Program-made: the position numbers and the translations under genes | Origin: Halocafeteria seosinensis | Taxonomy: Eukaryota; Sar; Bigyra; Bicosoecida | Assembly (NCBI GenBank): GCA_001687465.1 | Contig: LVLI01000482.1 | Coordinates: 1 to 41,370 of the forward strand | DNA: 41,370 nucleotides | Reading direction: 5' to 3' | The notes under the pieces: model-generated | The model's input: only the letters and a program-made list of their open reading frames with translations | Databases searched by the model: none | What the model was told of the DNA's origin: nothing | Shown here: positions 1-11,124 of the stretch, piece after piece | Numbering within the stretch: the first letter of the stretch is position 1 | How the letters are laid out: each line of letters starts with the position of its first letter

Positions 1-270
1 TATGGAGACTCTCTGAACGCAATTAATTGGGCGCAAGGAACGTTTGCCTGTAATTCACCCCACCTGNNGNCTNNCNTGGATGATGCATAATCGAAACACT
101 TGAGCGTTTGCGGGAGCAGCCACAGGTGAAGTCTATCTCGCTGCATCATGTTCCTCGCGAGGAAAACACGGAGGCTGACCGTCTAGCTAACGAGGCAATC
201 GATCGGAAAGACATCATGTTTTGTAATGATTCTACAGGGGAATATTTCGTGGGGGATCCGAACTCCCTTT
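1..270 (+). pseudogene. RNase H C-terminal fragment of a retroelement
   Basis: The plus strand reads like the last part of an RNase H domain. Bases 1-66 encode YGDSLNAINWAQGTF, resembling the GDS..VINQ segment of RNase H. From about base 87 a different frame reads through HHVPREENTEADRLANEAID, the classic terminal RNase H motif (H.VPRE.N..AD.LAN.A), and stops with TAA at 268-270. The two halves are in different frames, separated by ambiguous bases (N) at 67-76 and an in-frame TGA at 81, so the copy is broken or badly read here. The 5' part lies outside the window. A non-LTR (LINE-like) origin is inferred from the repeat-rich tail that follows. Confidence 0.7.
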
Positions 271-275
271 AAACT

Positions 276-358
276 CGTTAGGGGAGTATAACCACATGAA
301 TATACAATAATCTTACGTTAGGGGAGTATTTCCGTATAACCACATGAATATACAATAA
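276..358. repeat. Tandem duplication in the retroelement 3' tail
   Basis: Two direct copies start with CGTTAGGGGAGTAT and end with the same run up to TACAATAA, at 276-310 and 316-358. The second copy carries an 8-bp insertion (TTCCGTAT). An AATAAATAAATAATAAA run follows. The position just behind the RNase H stop codon suggests the 3' UTR and tail of the plus-strand element. Confidence 0.75.
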
Positions 359-1300
359 ATAAATAATAAAGTTCCACCCCCGCCTCCCATGCTGAGGCAA
401 TATACGCTGCGGTTGAGATAGAGGAGGCTTTAACCAGTCCTAATCCGCCATAGCGCAAAGGTAAATGGATCTGATGACATCTATTCACTTTATCAGCGTC
501 CTGAAACTCTTTCGCTCCAAGCAGCAAATGGGTAACTTCCACGACGGCATTGTCAAAGGCCACTGTGGCTCGAGTACGGTGATGAGGAGGAACCGTCCGT
601 AAAACGTAATTAATTGCAGGAATCACTGAGTCTCTGAGGAGAATATAACGACTTTGTACCGGCACAGACGTCTCGGTTTGGACGAGGAGGAGCTTCTTCA
701 TCTCTCGCACTTTCCTTAGACACCAATCACCTTCAATCTGTGGAGTACCAACTGGGGAGCCCAGCGATTCCAACCCATCATAAACAATACGCAAATTTCC
801 ATCATTTTGGTCTACGATGTCGCGTTGATTCTCTGGAACCAGCAAAGCCGACTTGCACTGATTAACCTGAAGACCACAATTCCCCGCCAATTCCTGAAAT
901 CTCTGCGCTACTGCCTCCAAGTCCCTAACTGATCCGGCCACTGTTACGTCATCGAGATAAGCGTACAGATTAATATCGGGAAACTCCTGAAGAAGTTGCT
1001 CCAAAAGATGCTGTATTCCTATAGCGAAAAACGCCGGCCCCAAAGGGTCGCCCTGGCGAACTCCTTCTCGGGAAGTGGTAAGGACATCTCCTTTATACCA
1101 TACCGGTATTGGAGCAAGGAGATGTCCAAGCCGGACGGTTCCGCAAGTCCGAGAGAAAGTCCAATCCTTTCCTTCCTATACCCCCAAGAGTCTGAAAAAC
1201 CAGCGGCAAAAACCTCTTGTGAGCCTCCTGGCAAACTCCATCGTACTTACGATATTGCATCCTTTCACTGCCGTTGCCGCAGTCGAAGATAAGTTTCGTT
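318..1300 (-). pseudogene. Broken non-LTR reverse transcriptase
   Basis: Read on the minus strand, one frame gives VWYKGDVLTTSREGVRQGDP then LGPAFFAIG (the finger/palm motif of LINE-type reverse transcriptases) and then YAYLDDVTV, the catalytic YXDD box. Further on comes LPLRYGGLGL..AAYIASAW, typical of the C-terminal thumb region. This frame meets a stop near 1180. Upstream, another frame (1093-1332) carries an RT-like stretch, IFDCGNGS..., then EAHKRFLPLVFQTLGG, so at least one frameshift separates the N-terminal part. The reading frame runs at about 370-385 into the tail of the plus-strand RNase H fragment, so two retroelement copies lie tail to tail. No intact element is present. Confidence 0.8.
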
Positions 1301-1480
1301 GAGCTCCAACCGCTGACGGACTTGTGACGCAAACATCCAACACAAGAGGACCCTGTGGTTGCACAACTTCTACATCTCCTCTCATGCTACTGCCCTGCTT
1401 AACCAGATGCTCCTTTTCCACCACAAGACACCAAGACGAGAGAATAGTGGTCCTAAAAAGAAAATAAATACACAAACCCT
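1301..1480 (-). pseudogene. Possible second retroelement C-terminal fragment
   Basis: A minus-strand frame spanning 1176-1475 reads MRGDVEVVQPQGPLVLDVCV. This resembles the RPGDV......LVLDVTV segment found behind the RT domain in several non-LTR elements. It lies upstream of the RT core on the same strand, the wrong order for one element, so it is probably the 3' end of another copy. The similarity rests on a short motif recalled from family knowledge. Confidence 0.35.
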
Positions 1481-1618
1481 GGAGAATTTGGGGTCACTCC
1501 GAGAGTAAGTTTGTTCCCCCACGGCGCATGTCAGCAAGGCTGCAGGAACAGCGGGCCCGTCGCTGCTTAACACGGGCGCTTACCGCTCCTCGTTAAGAGG
1601 ATGTGGTCAACTTCCCGG

Positions 1619-1650
1619 CCGGTGGGCTATCTGTCACATTTGTGTGTGTG
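1619..1650. repeat. Dispersed repeat copy CCGGTGGGC...TGTG
   Basis: The stretch begins CCGGTGGGCTATCTGTCACA and runs into TTTGTGTGTGTG. Near-identical DNA occurs at 40755-40786 and a diverged copy at 40277-40300. Its last 20 bases recur inverted at 40192-40211. It is probably a small dispersed element or element end. Confidence 0.6.
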
Positions 1651-1859
1651 TAAGTTTAGGAATTCATTTTCCTCAATCTTTGTAGGAGTAAATACACACT
1701 ACTGCTTTGGCGTGGATGGTCTTGTCCAAGTTATCAGTGACACTGATGAGACAGAATGTCCGCATGATCGAGGAGTTCTGTCTCCACTTCCTCCAGAGTG
1801 CGTAGATAGCTGGTAGGACCAGGTAGGGTAGACATAGGAGTCCGATAGTTCTTGGGAAG

Positions 1860-1863
<4 letters not shown>

Positions 1864-1899
<36 letters not shown>
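1864..1899. repeat. (AC)n microsatellite
   Basis: An uninterrupted AC dinucleotide run of 36 bases. The open frames that seem to cover it on the minus strand (poly Cys-Val) are artefacts of the repeat. Confidence 0.95.
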
Positions 1900-1901
<2 letters not shown>

Positions 1902-2585
1902 TAACAGTTACTCTATGAATTCACATTCCTCCGCTTTCGATTGGGTTGTCAACTAATGAAGCGGGTTGCCGATGACACTTTGGCGTGGAAGTAGGCAGTA
2001 GGTACGCTATGAATCCACATTTATTTTGGCCTTTCCTCAGACTCCTGTGCAGTAACTTGGGCAGCCGCCTTTCGCCCCTTTGCCGGGAGACGCAGTTGAA
2101 TCTCTTCGTCCAGTATCTGCATCACCGTCGCGTTTCCAACGGGAACCCGAACCGGTACTTGCTCCTCGCTACCTGTTTCTGTGATGAGAGCCCTCCGTTC
2201 CTCCAGGTCCGGTTCGGCCCCGTTCTGAATTTTGATTTTGACGTGCCCTACTTAATATACTACTGGGACAGGGTTCGCTCTCGACTGACTCCCAGTGCAC
2301 TACACTAAACTTAAGTTAAATACAATATTTACTACGAAATTTCAAAATCACTGGCAGTAGTTGATGTCTAATATTCCCCGTTTCTTGGAAGGACATAACA
2401 CTGTTGTCATGTAGCAGTGTGAGGATCCAATTTAACCAGAGACTTGTGTGTTAATTCATCGAGTCACAGCCAACAACTCTTATCCGCTAGCTTGGAACCA
2501 GACAGACAGGCCTCAAGATAATAACAGCACTAGCGACACGTTGACCTAGCTTTCAAACGGTGATTATGTCATTTCGAGCACATGC
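1900..2585. other. Intergenic region with one coding-like relic
   Basis: I see no intact gene here. On the minus strand about 2025-2253 is open for some 76 codons and reads charged, protein-like sequence (for example QILDEEIQLRLPAKGRKAAA), bounded upstream by a stop and without an ATG at its head. It may be a decayed exon or retroelement fragment. The rest, including the presumed 3' flank of the exchanger gene, shows nothing recognisable. Confidence 0.3.
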
Positions 2586-5500
2586 CTACCCAGAGGCATT
2601 CGAGACGGACGACTCAGTTCTCTCACATTCGATTACAACATGGTTAGCTGCAGTCTCGTCATCCCGCAACCAAGACCGATGGTCACGCTGTGGATATATG
2701 GTGTTTTCATTGTTACCATTCGGGAACATTCGCACCATCGATTGGTGATATGATAAAGGAGTACCGCGCATATCAGAAACGTTCTTAAATGCAAGCATTC
2801 GTAAGTCTCCCGAGCTTTTGTTCTGTTTAGCGAGCCTCTGTGGCTGCGGATAGGGTGGAGCACGAACTTGCTCTTTCGTCTCACGAGTATCCACCGCAGC
2901 ATGTTCCGGAATAGGGGAAGGTGGTGAAGCTTCGGACCTCTCGACCGAATGAAACTCCCGTTTCTTGGTCCCCTTACTCTTCTTTTGTGAATGTGATTTC
3001 AACACCTCAAGGCTACACATTTGCCCTGAACTGTATCCCCGCGTTTTCCCCCGTATCGTCCCATCAGCTACATTGGAATAGTTCAAATTTCGGGAATGTT
3101 GCCATGCCGCAACCAGCTCTGAGAAATACTCGGTGTCCACATCTCTACGCATTCTTTGTAAAGACACAAACGTATGGCACCGGTCTAACACTAGTGCTTG
3201 TGAGCTACAGCAATTTTTTGCTCCTTCAATCAATGACACTGTGTGTGCGTCCGTTCTCTCAAGATTGACATTGGCACGGAGCCTTGTTTTCCCACTCAGA
3301 CCGACGCTCAGCGTCGGCAGGACGGCGAGATAGATGCAGTCGGCACTGTAAGATCTCGGGCGACTGTTGGGATGCTTTCGCTTCAGCTTCAACGGTACAT
3401 AGTTGCCATCTTGTGTCGAATTGGGTTCAGAACCGGGGGAAGAAGCACGGTCAAACTCCTCGTCCTCCGCAATGCCTGTATACTCGCTTGGGGGAGACTG
3501 GCGGGTATAAGTCTCGTTGCCATTTTTAATGCCGTTATATTGTTCTTCGTCTCCACCACTGTAGGCTTGGCTGTAGTTCAGTCGTTGAAGATGTTTGTGA
3601 AGCTTGATTGACTCCATGATCCGAGAGTGCGCATCGTCAAACATCGTTGCAAAGTGTAACGGTATTACGAGAAGCCGTGTACCTTCAGAGAACCATAATT
3701 CCTTCTTATTTTCGTCAATAAAATCGAAAGCGCGTTTCTCAAGGATAAATTCTTCATCAGGTAAGTTACAGCTATGCGAAAATGCTTCCCGCTTATGCTG
3801 GTGATAGTAAGGATCAAAAGACTCTGGCCATGGGCTTCCTTCCCTATCCACCGGTTCGTCGACCTGGACGCTGTCCTTGCCCTTGCACCCAGCCTTACCC
3901 CATGGCGTACAACCACCGTCTTCCAAAGGTGGGGTGTCTCCTCTATCCTCAACATCAATTTGGGGAAGTCTGAAATCACTGTCTCGTAATCGAGAATCTA
4001 GTCTTACGGCGTCCTCCAGCAGACGAAGGGCTCTCTTTCGATTTCTGGGTCTAATCAATGCTCCCGTTAGTAAAATGGCCTTCCCATTCAACGTAACAGG
4101 GCGCTTAGCCTCCGGACGCAGCAAGTGTGCTTCCGCTAGCACTTGCCGGATTTGAGCTGGACGAAGTTTGGCAAACTCTTTCAGTTTCGTTTCAGCAAGC
4201 ACGACACCTGACATGCGGGCAAGAGCTTCCTCTAGAGGCTGTACCTTCCTGAGTGGGCCTCCTTGGGGATCTGGCGCGCTCTTTAGCAACGGGAAAATGT
4301 TACGAGCGCTCAAATAGACAGCGATCACAGGGCTCTCAGTTACAGCACTGACGATATTTGGTTGACCGGTTAACATCGACAAGAGCCCGACAACGGAGCC
4401 CTTCATTACTCTGTCCACCACCTCGGTAGAATCTCGCAATTCGTCAGTGAAGTGAGTGAAAAACCCAGATCCACTGGAATGCTTGCGAGCCTTAATCTGA
4501 ATAGAGTTTAGCGTAGAGTTGATCTTCTCAGCAAAAATCCCTGACTTTGACCTCGGAGCACTAATCGCACTCTCAGCATCATCGTCGACATTATCGAGGG
4601 TGTACCTTCCCGCAGTCGTCCTATCGGCATGATACAAGGTACCGGGAACAGTACCGTCAGGGGTGTCCTCTTCGTCTTGGACTATTTGACGCCTAAGGGC
4701 GACAGTCCCCCGTAGAATAATATAACAGCCCTTTGAGCGCTCACCTTCCCCGAAGAGGAGCTCGTTCTCCTTAAAGACGACTCGTTTCGAAGCCCGATAT
4801 AGCTGGTGAAACGTAGCATCATCCAGTTTCGATAGATAACCTACTTCACGCAGCATTGTCTTCTCGTCGGCTATGCTACTTGTTGGGAGCCATAACTTCT
4901 TCCATGTATCTTCGATTTTCTTCTTAATTATTCCATGCTCCTTCATATCAATTTCTCCATGACGGAGCAGTTCATTTGACGTACATTCTGAATTGCGGAG
5001 CAGTGATTGGACAATGTGTTTCGTCTTGATGGCACGAGTAATTTCCCCGAAGGATTCCTGCATATCATCCACTTTCCGCTGAGCTTCCATCACTACTCTC
5101 TCGTTTTCAGACAAAATGAATTTCCGCGCGGTACGGCTCTCAACAATTTCTTTGAAAAGAATTTCAACAGATTTGTGCGCAGTCACAAAACCAGCAGCCA
5201 AGTCGAATTCGAATGATAGTGAGTTGAAAAGCACCTTATCTCCTCCACAAGCTGCAAACCTTGATACAAGTCTACGGAAGTTAGAAGGCTCGAAGAATCT
5301 TGTCAAATAGCTCCAGTCGTGTAGCGGGTAGCTCGTTCTATCCTGAGCTGAGGCGGCTGCTTCGTGCAGCTGTGAGAATGAAGTTCCATGTAACGAGCCA
5401 TTTTCGTACATCTCCCAATACTGGCTCTTCAAGAGGTCATAAAACCGTTGGCGGGCTTCCTGCAAAAATGCATCTTCCGGAATTTCCCTAAAGGAGGAAC

Positions 5501-7256
5501 ATTGTCTCCTTAGTTGGGCGTGATGGTCCTCGAAAACAGCAAGTGAGGGATCCGCCGCCGACTCGTCCATATCAAGGTTGGTTCTGCAACGGTTCATCAA
5601 TCTCCTGCATGGGGAGCATAACGTTGTGGATAGATAGTCCGACCATCCTCTTGCTCTGTGTTCCCCCGACTTCTGGTGTTCCTCCAAGGAAGACAACAAG
5701 CCTTGCAAGACTTCTTCCACCTTCTTCCAATCCGCATCGAAGTAAAATTCGTGATGCTTGTATGAATTTATCTCTTCTCTTTGGTTCTCGTCCAAATGCT
5801 TGACGGCGCTCCCAAACACAGTCTGTCGAGCTTTGCTCTCTGAAGAGAGGCCTAATTTCCGGATTACCCATGCCGCAGTGGTGCCGTTTATGAGCAGGGT
5901 TAATGCCGCAATACCAGCCATGTGGAATAGAAATCGAACCCTCGTAAGATGGTCAATTTTCTTGTCTTCATCGACGAGAAGCGCCAGAATCAAGCCAACG
6001 GCGCCTCTTAGTCCGGAATAAGAAAGCATCGCAGTTTCTCTTAATGATATCCCGTATGCGATGTGAGTCATGGCCGGACGTAGAACCAAAATGGATACGG
6101 CTCTGATTACATGAAGAATAATATACAGCGCAAATAAGTATCCAAAATCTTTAGCTCGAATATCGTCGCCAAGAAGACCTTGCTCAATGATAATGAATCC
6201 AGTCAAAGTGAAAACCAATGTGTTGGCAAAGTAGTCAAGCATTTCCCAAAAAGTGTGTAGCGTTTCATGCTCTCGGATTGCAGTCTTGCCTCCGCTTGCC
6301 ATGGTGAGGCCCAGTGCTACAACAGCCAGAACGGCTGCGACATGAACAGGGGTCATTTCCCCGAGATAAAAGGTACCGTATGCAGCCACTACCGTGAGAG
6401 TTGTTTGCGACATCACGTCGAACTGCATCCGATTCAAGACAAATATAACTGCAATTCCAATAATGCACCCCAGCAAAGGCCCTCCAAGTGAGAGCTGCGC
6501 GAAAAATCCAATGGCTTCTCCTACGGGCAGTGCTTCGCCTCGCATCGATTCCCGGAATACCAAGAAAATGACAAAAGCGGACCCATCATTGAATAGTGAT
6601 TCTCCTTCCACCAGAAGACTCAGCTGCGTACTAACCCCCAGTTTCTTGGCGAGTGCAACGATGGCGACCGGGTCCGTAGCAGCCAGCATGGCTCCAAACG
6701 CGACGCTAGTGCTGAAACTGAACCCATAGTCAAAGCCAACAAAAGCAAAAACCGCTGTCAGCAAAGTCGCGATGACAACTCCTGGAACCGCCAACAAAAG
6801 CATCTGGGGAATCTGTCGAGAGAAGATGTGGAAATCCACGGATGCGGCACTGCCAAAGATCAAAGCAGGAAGAAAGATGAACATCAATTTTTCAGCCCCG
6901 AGATCGCTCCACACAATAGCCGAATCTCCAAGAGCACCTAAATCAGCAAACTTCTCAAGGGCCCCCAAAATGATGCCCAGGATGAGCAACACGACCGTGT
7001 AGGGAATGCGGTGGTACTCTTGGGTCGAGCGCAGAAGAACACCAGCGAACAGCGCTGCCACCAAGAATAACCCACCCCCTGTGGCATCATGGACGAAGGA
7101 GCGTTCCGCAGAGAGTTCACGTGCCAAAGACTTTCCAGTGTCCGTCGTGAGCGTGCGCTGTACCGCGCTTATCTCTGCTGCTTGTAGACGCGGGAACCAA
7201 GCAAATGCTGACACCAAAAAAGCAAACCACGGCCAGCACGATCCCGTTCGCGTCAT
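2586..7256 (-). CDS. CPA1-family Na+/H+ exchanger with cyclic-nucleotide-binding domain
   Basis: Single-exon gene of 1556 residues. The ATG at 7254-7256 is chosen because the 82 upstream codons contain no ATG and look non-coding, and because it is followed by a signal-peptide-like stretch (WPWFAFLVSAFAWFPRLQAA). Residues about 60-470 form the multi-pass transporter domain. AATDPVAIVALAKKLGVS and GESLFNDGSAFVIF (about 218-232) carry the cation-binding Asn-Asp pair of CPA1 antiporters, and LSYSGLRGAVGLILAL is the conserved late helix. The long cytosolic tail has a cyclic-nucleotide-binding fold from about 810 (KENELLFGEGERSKGCYIILRG) to 985 (GSVVGLLSMLTGQPNIVSAV), interrupted by about 95 acidic and basic residues. 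Beyond it lies a roughly 570-residue low-complexity tail. The layout matches plant SOS1-like plasma-membrane exchangers, which export Na+ for H+. Whether the domain binds cAMP or cGMP cannot be told here. Confidence 0.9.
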   Translation of the reverse strand: MTRTGSCWPWFAFLVSAFAWFPRLQAAEISAVQRTLTTDTGKSLARELSAERSFVHDATGGGLFLVAALFAGVLLRSTQEYHRIPYTVVLLILGIILGALEKFADLGALGDSAIVWSDLGAEKLMFIFLPALIFGSAASVDFHIFSRQIPQMLLLAVPGVVIATLLTAVFAFVGFDYGFSFSTSVAFGAMLAATDPVAIVALAKKLGVSTQLSLLVEGESLFNDGSAFVIFLVFRESMRGEALPVGEAIGFFAQLSLGGPLLGCIIGIAVIFVLNRMQFDVMSQTTLTVVAAYGTFYLGEMTPVHVAAVLAVVALGLTMASGGKTAIREHETLHTFWEMLDYFANTLVFTLTGFIIIEQGLLGDDIRAKDFGYLFALYIILHVIRAVSILVLRPAMTHIAYGISLRETAMLSYSGLRGAVGLILALLVDEDKKIDHLTRVRFLFHMAGIAALTLLINGTTAAWVIRKLGLSSESKARQTVFGSAVKHLDENQREEINSYKHHEFYFDADWKKVEEVLQGLLSSLEEHQKSGEHRARGWSDYLSTTLCSPCRRLMNRCRTNLDMDESAADPSLAVFEDHHAQLRRQCSSFREIPEDAFLQEARQRFYDLLKSQYWEMYENGSLHGTSFSQLHEAAASAQDRTSYPLHDWSYLTRFFEPSNFRRLVSRFAACGGDKVLFNSLSFEFDLAAGFVTAHKSVEILFKEIVESRTARKFILSENERVVMEAQRKVDDMQESFGEITRAIKTKHIVQSLLRNSECTSNELLRHGEIDMKEHGIIKKKIEDTWKKLWLPTSSIADEKTMLREVGYLSKLDDATFHQLYRASKRVVFKENELLFGEGERSKGCYIILRGTVALRRQIVQDEEDTPDGTVPGTLYHADRTTAGRYTLDNVDDDAESAISAPRSKSGIFAEKINSTLNSIQIKARKHSSGSGFFTHFTDELRDSTEVVDRVMKGSVVGLLSMLTGQPNIVSAVTESPVIAVYLSARNIFPLLKSAPDPQGGPLRKVQPLEEALARMSGVVLAETKLKEFAKLRPAQIRQVLAEAHLLRPEAKRPVTLNGKAILLTGALIRPRNRKRALRLLEDAVRLDSRLRDSDFRLPQIDVEDRGDTPPLEDGGCTPWGKAGCKGKDSVQVDEPVDREGSPWPESFDPYYHQHKREAFSHSCNLPDEEFILEKRAFDFIDENKKELWFSEGTRLLVIPLHFATMFDDAHSRIMESIKLHKHLQRLNYSQAYSGGDEEQYNGIKNGNETYTRQSPPSEYTGIAEDEEFDRASSPGSEPNSTQDGNYVPLKLKRKHPNSRPRSYSADCIYLAVLPTLSVGLSGKTRLRANVNLERTDAHTVSLIEGAKNCCSSQALVLDRCHTFVSLQRMRRDVDTEYFSELVAAWQHSRNLNYSNVADGTIRGKTRGYSSGQMCSLEVLKSHSQKKSKGTKKREFHSVERSEASPPSPIPEHAAVDTRETKEQVRAPPYPQPQRLAKQNKSSGDLRMLAFKNVSDMRGTPLSYHQSMVRMFPNGNNENTIYPQRDHRSWLRDDETAANHVVIECERTESSVSNASG

Positions 7257-7709
7257 TTTACTCACACAAACAACTACACAGTTGGGATGCACTCCCTCTG
7301 CAGCATATATCACTGCGTATGCACTGTGTATGGCAATGGAAAGGAAGAGGGGTTTCGACAAAGAAATAGCGTTAGTGAATGCATTCAACGACAACAATAA
7401 ATACACCCTTTGCTCGTGACAGTCACAATAATAATGTAACGAATCGGGAACTTTCTTCTGTCCAATAATTGCGTGCACACCATCAAAGTCCCCGTAGAAC
7501 ACTGTGTTGAAAGCTTCGACAGAAGCATGATGACCCGGCCGGGCCCGGGACTACGGGAGTTCACAAGAGTTGGAATACTGGGTTGTACGCCAGATATTCG
7601 AATCGTATAAATGTTGATGGAATGAACTTAGTCACTTAAAAACTCGCTACGGGAACTGAGCTGGTATTTCGTTTTCTCATTTCATGTTTTGCCCTCCTGA
7701 AAGTGGAGA

Positions 7710-8409
7710 ATGCAAGTTCCACGGGAGACATTGGACTGGGAAGCGTTAGACAGGCTGGATGAACGGCGTTTGGAGAGCTTGGAGCAGTTAAGCTCGCGTG
7801 AACGAAGGCAGTTAGACAGTATGGTTTTATATGGAGATGCATCTGCCGCGGCGCCGTCGCCCGGCAATCGCACAGCTGTATCTGCTCTCCGTGCGCAGCA
7901 GCTGTTGGCGTTAAGCGCTCAATACGTCGTTGGATGTCAGGTAGGCAATTCATATATGCAAAATCTGCTCCCTTTGGATCCTGTACAGCTCTGTGGTTAG
8001 TTTGCAGAATCAATTAGAGGAAGAGGAGGCAGAATTGGACAGGCAAATAGAAGAAATGCAACAGCAGCAAGAGCAGTCACCAGGAAAATCACGGGAAGAT
8101 GACAACGTAAGTGATTGCTGTCCCGTTTTCGAGGACAAATCCAGAGGCTTGAATCTTTGTTGGATCCTGAAATATCGTCTTGTACAGGAGGAGTACGATT
8201 GGAGCAAAGATCGGCTTCGAGCAAAGGTGGAGGAAATGGAAAATCTCCATGCATTTGTCGAGAGAACAAAGCCGGAGCTGGCTGCCCGACTGTTTGTGGA
8301 TAAGCATGGCAAGCTAAAAGTGCGTTCAGCTAATAAAGACAAATCCGAAAACCAAGCTTCAGAGAATATTGTGGAGGAGGCCGCTGCTGCTGGGGATGAA
8401 CATACATGA
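7710..8409 (+). CDS. Small coiled-coil protein, unknown function
   Basis: Three exons, 7710-7940, 8008-8106 and 8188-8409, joined by GT-AG introns of 67 and 81 nt, both phase 0, give 183 residues. The first acceptor is taken as TTTGCAG at 8007 because it keeps the frame (next residues NQLEEEEAEL). Residues about 60-115 are Gln/Glu-rich with heptad-like spacing (coiled coil), followed by a charged helical region and a short acidic tail. No catalytic motif, membrane segment or signal peptide is visible and I do not recognise the family. The start is divergent from the exchanger gene, with about 450 bp between the two ATGs, so the gap may hold both promoters. Confidence 0.7.
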
Positions 8410-8608
8410 ACTGAACTCGTCTCTCGGGACGAAGCAACACTAAAACACACTAGACTGCATAAAAGGACGATAACTTAGTAATAAGGAGATGAGACTGAGG
8501 AGGTTCGACGGTTATCTACTTGAAATTGACAATGACAGTGGAGTACTATTGGTAATCACATCAGTGTGAAGGCCAGCCTGGTTTGCAAGGGCATGCCACA
8601 GCTCGGTT

Positions 8609-9962
<1,354 letters not shown>

Positions 9963-10237
9963 TCGAAGGCTACCGGCGTACACACTTCCCGTAGCGAAGA
10001 ACCGTTGAGAACAACCAGTCGGTTGCGCACGGCTGCATGGCGCACCACCAGCTTATTACGACGGGTCCACGGCTATACTCATAGACACAACACGTACCTG
10101 AACAGCCTAGTGATTGATCCAGCGCTGGACTTCTTCATTTCGGCTCAAAAATCTGCGTACAGGAGGAAAGATAGCTCGTCTTTGATACTTCCTCGATTGC
10201 AACGTTATGAGAGAAATGCAAGCCATATAGCCAAAAG

Positions 10238-10570
10238 ATGGATCATATGACCTTTGCATCGTTCAGACAAGAGGACATAGAGAAGCACAGCAGACGTAGC
10301 TCCATGATAGAGGATACACCACCTACCTGGGCACCCACTCACTCGGGGAAACAACTACAGCAGTCTCAGCTCAACGAGCTCTATTGTTCCACAAACACTG
10401 ATGTCTTGAAGAACGACTACGTATGTTCATGTTACAATGGCAGTGATAAAACTCTGCCTTTGATAACATCGACGCCGCAATGTCGCAGAGAGGGGTTTGT
10501 GAAGTTGGAGGAAGAAGTCCAGGGCCTCCCGGCATTGATCAGACAGTCTAATACACCCTTGGGGTTCTAA
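10238..10570 (+). CDS. Hypothetical small ORF
   Basis: An open frame of 110 codons starts at ATG 10238 (second ATG at 10247), with an in-frame stop just upstream. It lies between the 5' end of the kinase gene and the tRNA gene. Composition is Ser/Gln/Thr-rich and hydrophilic, without domains, membrane segments or clear splice partners. It could be a real short gene, an exon of one, or chance; nothing beyond openness supports it. Confidence 0.25.
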   Translation: MDHMTFASFRQEDIEKHSRRSSMIEDTPPTWAPTHSGKQLQQSQLNELYCSTNTDVLKNDYVCSCYNGSDKTLPLITSTPQCRREGFVKLEEEVQGLPALIRQSNTPLGF

Positions 10571-10659
10571 GCAGGCAAATAACTAAGTAAGTATCAGTCG
10601 ACAACATTACACAGCGTAACTAAAGCTCGCAGAAGGCTCTGATCAGGAGGGAAACTAGT

Positions 10660-10667
10660 AAAAAAAA
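10660..10667 (-). terminator. RNA polymerase III terminator of the tRNA gene
   Basis: Eight consecutive T residues on the minus strand begin immediately after the discriminator base of tRNA-Ile, the standard Pol III stop signal. Confidence 0.85.
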
Positions 10668-10760
10668 TGCGCCCGATGGGATTTGAACCCACGACCTTCG
10701 GTAAACTAAAAGTACAGTCATTTCATAAGACCGACGCAATAGCCACTATGCTACGGGCGC
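10668..10760 (-). tRNA. tRNA-Ile(UAU) with 20-nt intron
   Basis: Read from 10760 downwards, the acceptor arms GCGCCCG and CGGGCGC pair fully with discriminator A. The D-arm (GCAT...TTGC), variable loop AGGTC and T-arm (GTGGG TTCAAAT CCCAT) are all present. The anticodon stem TCGGT/ACCGA encloses 27 bases: a 7-base loop with anticodon TAT at 34-36 plus a 20-base intron at the usual 37/38 position. Mature length without the intron is 73, as expected. Isoleucine UAU tRNAs carry introns in several eukaryotes. The exact intron boundaries are inferred from the canonical position. Confidence 0.9.
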
Positions 10761-11124
10761 TCAGCGTGTTTTCGGCGCGGTTTGTCTTATTTAGTATACT
10801 GACGGAGACTTCGCAAATTTCTTCCGTACGAAATTACTGATATTGAGAGGATTGTAGATAATTTCTGCCATATGATCCTACGCAACGATGTTTGAAACCA
10901 TTTAGTTTATAGTGAATACGGCGCCATTGCATAATATTTCTTTATTATTCAACATATTCTCGGCAATGGCGGGCATAGCCTCGTAGACACGAGTTTTCTT
11001 CAGGTACACTCTTGATAGATGGAACTTCATACGTGATTTTGGTATTTTGCGGTCTTGTAGATGCCCAGTGATGGGGCGTGCTGGGAAACAGTAGCTCCCG
11101 GGCACTCGTGCATTTATCTACATC
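10761..11124. other. Intergenic region, nothing recognised
   Basis: AT-rich DNA between the divergent tRNA gene and the large membrane-protein gene. No open frame with coding character and no repeat is apparent. It presumably holds the plus-strand promoter, but no specific element can be named. Confidence 0.5.

Noticed and set aside
1673-1899. Minus-strand frames encoding Cys-Val repeats
   Set aside because: They are produced by the (AC)n microsatellite and have no domain content.
7257-7502. N-terminal 82-codon extension of the exchanger
   Set aside because: It begins with GTG and contains no ATG, and a good signal-peptide start exists at 7256.
8010-8450. Ser/Cys-rich 146-codon minus frame
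   Set aside because: It is the antisense shadow of the Glu/Gln-rich coiled-coil exons.
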